Shown in pieces: positions 5,086-7,108 of a stretch of DNA of 7,108 nucleotides. Under the pieces are notes generated by a model. It had not been told where the DNA came from and did not search any database. It saw only the letters and a list, made by a program, of their open reading frames with translations. Positions within the stretch are counted from its first letter, which is position 1, and the number at the start of each line of letters is the position of its first letter. The DNA lies in NCBI GenBank assembly GCA_041838515.1, contig JBGYPP010000043.1:1-7108 (forward strand), given 5' to 3'. The stretch comes from JBGYPP01 sp041838515. GTDB lineage: Bacteria; Bacillota; Clostridia; Lachnospirales; Lachnospiraceae. The translations under genes were made by a program, and so were the position numbers.

Positions 5086-6429
5086 CTGAAATCTAATCAC
5101 CAGCCACCTGGCATCCTCTACATATGTGAGGTAATCGCCCACAGGCAGATATGCAAATATCCTATCCTCCTCCAACAGCTCCCTCTTCAGCTTTTCAAAC
5201 ACCTGGGCGTTTGCCCCCCGTATCTCCACAGGGGCGTGGGGGCCTCCGGACTGGGCCAGGGCCAGCGCCCTTTGAAACAGCGGGTCCAGGCTCTGCCTCT
5301 CGACATCGACAAACTCCAAACCCTCACGCACAAAGTAATCCGCATCCTGAGAATCTGCAGCCGGCCAGATCCACCCCTGGTCGGCGCTGTGGCTGCGGCC
5401 TATCTCCTCAGCCGTCATGCAGAAATACGAATAATCCGGCCAGTCCGGAAAAGCCTCTCCAAACCCATCCCCCCAGGTGGGATCCAGGTAATAGTATTTT
5501 CCATCTATACGGGCCAAATTCCAGGCATGGGCCTCCCGCCCCTCCTGATCCTCGGCCACCCCTGTCACCAATGCGCACTGTATGCCCATGCGGTGGAGCA
5601 GATATTGCAGGCTCTTGGCGTAACCCGTGCACACACTCTGCCCTCCTTCAAATACAGAACATATATTCTGATTGTCGGGGGCGTTCTGATTGTATGTGGT
5701 ACGGCCTACGATCTGCGCAAAGGCATATTTCACCTGGCCGTACTGGTCCAGCCCCTGGGGCATGGAGGCCAAAATCTCCTCTGCTCTCTGCCGTATCCCG
5801 GCCTGCCGCCGGCGGGCCTCCTCTGCGGATTGATTGTACATGGGGTAAAATCCCGCGCTGTACAAATGCTCTCCCCGATGAGTGATCTCCACCTCATATC
5901 CCTCTAAATAGAAATACTCCGGATGGTCTAAAGACAGGGCAGTGTACACCCTGTCCAAAAAATGATGATCCTCTACCCTGGTGTCGGATATGGGCAATTC
6001 CTCCTGGGCAGCCATTACAGATATGCAGGATTCCATCTCCTCGTAGATACGCCTCTCCCCCTCGTCCAGCTGGTAATAATAAAATAGGGGCGCCACCTCG
6101 CGGAAAGAGGGGACATCCTGATCCAACGAGGGCAGTTCTACCCCCATCACGCCCTCGGCCACCCACCGGCCGGTCACTTCCAGGGCGCTGGACTGCTGTG
6201 TATCCCGAAAATCCTCCTCTATGTCAAAACCCTGCCAGCCCAGCAATCCGCCCTCCAGGCTCTGCTCCAGGCTCTGCTCCAGGCTCTGCTCCAGGCTCTG
6301 CTCCGCGCTCTCCCCGGCCTGGGCCAGCCGGGCCTTTGCGGCTTCCAGCTCCTCAGTGTCGCAGCCCGTACACAAAAGCCCTGCCGCCGCCAACAGCCAA
6401 GCGGCCAAAATCGCCCGCAATCTCGCCAT
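5077..6429 (-). CDS. Predicted lipoprotein with transglutaminase-like domain
   Basis: The protein has 450 residues. The N terminus (MARLR, then a hydrophobic run at 6-19) is a lipoprotein signal ending in CTGC, with C23 the probable lipidated residue. The preceding C20 makes the lipobox slightly irregular. EQSL is repeated four times at 43-58 within a charged spacer. The transglutaminase-like core shows SVCTGYAKSLQYLL with catalytic C267, HAWN with H301, and YYLDPTWGDG with D316, the order and spacing of the papain-like triad. Tyrosine-rich segments lie on either side. It should act on the outer face of the membrane. Known relatives include proteases, cross-linkers and peptidoglycan-associated enzymes, so the substrate cannot be named. 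The ATG at 6429 follows AGGAG (6436-6440) by 6 nt, and the gene starts 11 nt after the prfC stop, so it is probably co-transcribed with prfC. No specific gene name is justified. Confidence 0.85.
   Translation of the reverse strand: MARLRAILAAWLLAAAGLLCTGCDTEELEAAKARLAQAGESAEQSLEQSLEQSLEQSLEGGLLGWQGFDIEEDFRDTQQSSALEVTGRWVAEGVMGVELPSLDQDVPSFREVAPLFYYYQLDEGERRIYEEMESCISVMAAQEELPISDTRVEDHHFLDRVYTALSLDHPEYFYLEGYEVEITHRGEHLYSAGFYPMYNQSAEEARRRQAGIRQRAEEILASMPQGLDQYGQVKYAFAQIVGRTTYNQNAPDNQNICSVFEGGQSVCTGYAKSLQYLLHRMGIQCALVTGVAEDQEGREAHAWNLARIDGKYYYLDPTWGDGFGEAFPDWPDYSYFCMTAEEIGRSHSADQGWIWPAADSQDADYFVREGLEFVDVERQSLDPLFQRALALAQSGGPHAPVEIRGANAQVFEKLKRELLEEDRIFAYLPVGDYLTYVEDARWLVIRFQLE
6256..6303 (-). 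repeat. Four perfect 12-bp tandem repeats inside the lipoprotein gene
   Basis: The unit caggctctgctc (plus strand) occurs four times in a row without a mismatch, followed by a degenerate partial copy (6304-6315). It encodes EQSL four times at residues 43-58 of the lipoprotein. Because 12 is a multiple of three, gain or loss of copies keeps the frame, so the spacer between lipid anchor and enzyme domain can change length freely. Confidence 0.95.
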
Positions 6430-6440
6430 AAGCCTCTCCT

Positions 6441-7108
6441 CTATGTGGCCATGCCAAATTCCGAAAGCTCCAATCCCTTATTCCTATCTAAGGTCATGCC
6501 CACGCTCCAGGCATGGACAAATAGCAACAAGGGATTGCCCCGCATATCCTTGACTTTTTTCATATCCGAAGTGCCGCTGAGCTTGGACAAATCCACCTGA
6601 TCCTTATTCACTATCCAGCGTATATGCTCATAGGGCAAGGTTTCCAGGCGTATCTGCACATTGTACTCATTTTCCAGGCGGTATTTCAACACATCGAACT
6701 GAAGTACGCCCACTACGCCCACAATGATCTCCTCCAGGCCGGTATTGAACTCCTGGAAAATCTGTATGGCCCCCTCCTGGGCGATCTGCTCTATACCCTT
6801 GACGAACTGCTTGCGCTTCATGGTGTCCACCTGCCGCACCCTGGCGAAATGCTCCGGCGCAAAAGTGGGTATGCCGGCATAGCAGATATTCTTGCCCTTG
6901 GCGCAGAGGCTGTCGCCTATGGAAAAAATGCCTGGGTCAAACACGCCTATAATATCCCCGCCATAAGCCTCCTGCAATATCTTACGCTCATCCGCCATGA
7001 TCTGCTGGGGCTGGGAGAGCCGCATATTCCTCCCCCCCTGCACATGCCGCACCTCATTTTCCGCGCAAAACTGCCCGGAGCATATGCGAAGAAAGGCCAC
7101 TCTGTCCC
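6441..7108 (-). CDS. prfC: Peptide chain release factor 3, C-terminal part (5' end outside window)
   Basis: RF3 is the translational GTPase that removes RF1 or RF2 from the ribosome after peptide release. Only the last 221 codons are present. The frame is open to the window edge and reads DRVAFLRICSGQF, which continues an upstream part, so the GTG at 7100 is an internal valine and not a start. The GTPase domain (roughly 300 residues of a family near 530) lies outside. Visible are the domain II region with QIMADERKILQEAYGGDIIGV and GIFSIGDSL, then the domain III region with FAPEHFARVRQVDTMKRKQFVKGIEQIAQEGAIQIF and VGVVGVLQFDVLKYRLENEYNV, all characteristic of RF3 and unlike EF-G. The gene ends with TAG at 6441, where the Shine-Dalgarno of the following lipoprotein gene begins. 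Confidence 0.95.
   Translation of the reverse strand, partial: DRVAFLRICSGQFCAENEVRHVQGGRNMRLSQPQQIMADERKILQEAYGGDIIGVFDPGIFSIGDSLCAKGKNICYAGIPTFAPEHFARVRQVDTMKRKQFVKGIEQIAQEGAIQIFQEFNTGLEEIIVGVVGVLQFDVLKYRLENEYNVQIRLETLPYEHIRWIVNKDQVDLSKLSGTSDMKKVKDMRGNPLLLFVHAWSVGMTLDRNKGLELSEFGMAT

Noticed and set aside
6304..6315. A fifth copy of the 12-bp repeat
   Set aside because: It differs from the unit at several positions and encodes different residues (GESA), so at most it is a decayed copy.
7098..7100. GTG at 7100 as the start of a short gene
   Set aside because: The frame continues upstream to the window edge with RF3-like residues (DRVAF), so this is an internal valine codon of a truncated prfC.

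Overview
This window is GC-rich bacterial DNA in which every supported gene lies on the minus strand, so transcription runs from the right end to the left. Gene content and order (asp23-like, nusB, xseA, xseB, ispA-type prenyl synthase, dxs) match the conserved housekeeping cluster of Clostridia and Bacilli. Together with strong AGGAGG-type ribosome binding sites, this points to a GC-rich Firmicute, most likely clostridial. The exact genus cannot be read from the sequence. Isoleucine is encoded mostly by ATA despite the high GC, which is a distinctive lineage signature.

Right part (5077-7108): the C-terminal portion of peptide chain release factor 3 (prfC) runs in from beyond the window. It is followed 11 nt later by a predicted lipoprotein with a transglutaminase-like Cys-His-Asp triad and a perfect four-copy 12-bp repeat near its N terminus. 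The two genes look co-transcribed.

Middle and left (1-5085): a good sigma-A-type promoter (TTGGAA, 17 nt, extended TATACT) overlaps the end of the lipoprotein gene and reads into an Asp23/Gls24-family gene and nusB. A gap of 138 nt follows. It holds a terminator-like hairpin with a T-rich tail, plus a duplicate of one hairpin arm that could allow an alternative fold. After it come xseA and xseB (both subunits of exonuclease VII, 8-nt overlap), the farnesyl diphosphate synthase gene (2 nt after xseB) and dxs (19 nt further), which leaves the window before its stop codon.

Functionally, the cluster joins RNA-polymerase antitermination (NusB), single-strand DNA degradation (XseA/XseB), and the entry step (DXS) and an elongation step (FPP synthase) of isoprenoid synthesis. 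I see no RNA genes, mobile elements, CRISPR arrays or new multi-gene system. The most rewarding points are the nusB-xseA intercistronic structure, the lipoprotein of unknown function with its repeat, the altered cluster neighbourhood (no folD, no spoIIIA or accBC next to asp23), and the ATA codon bias. No gene-free stretch exceeds 300 bases.
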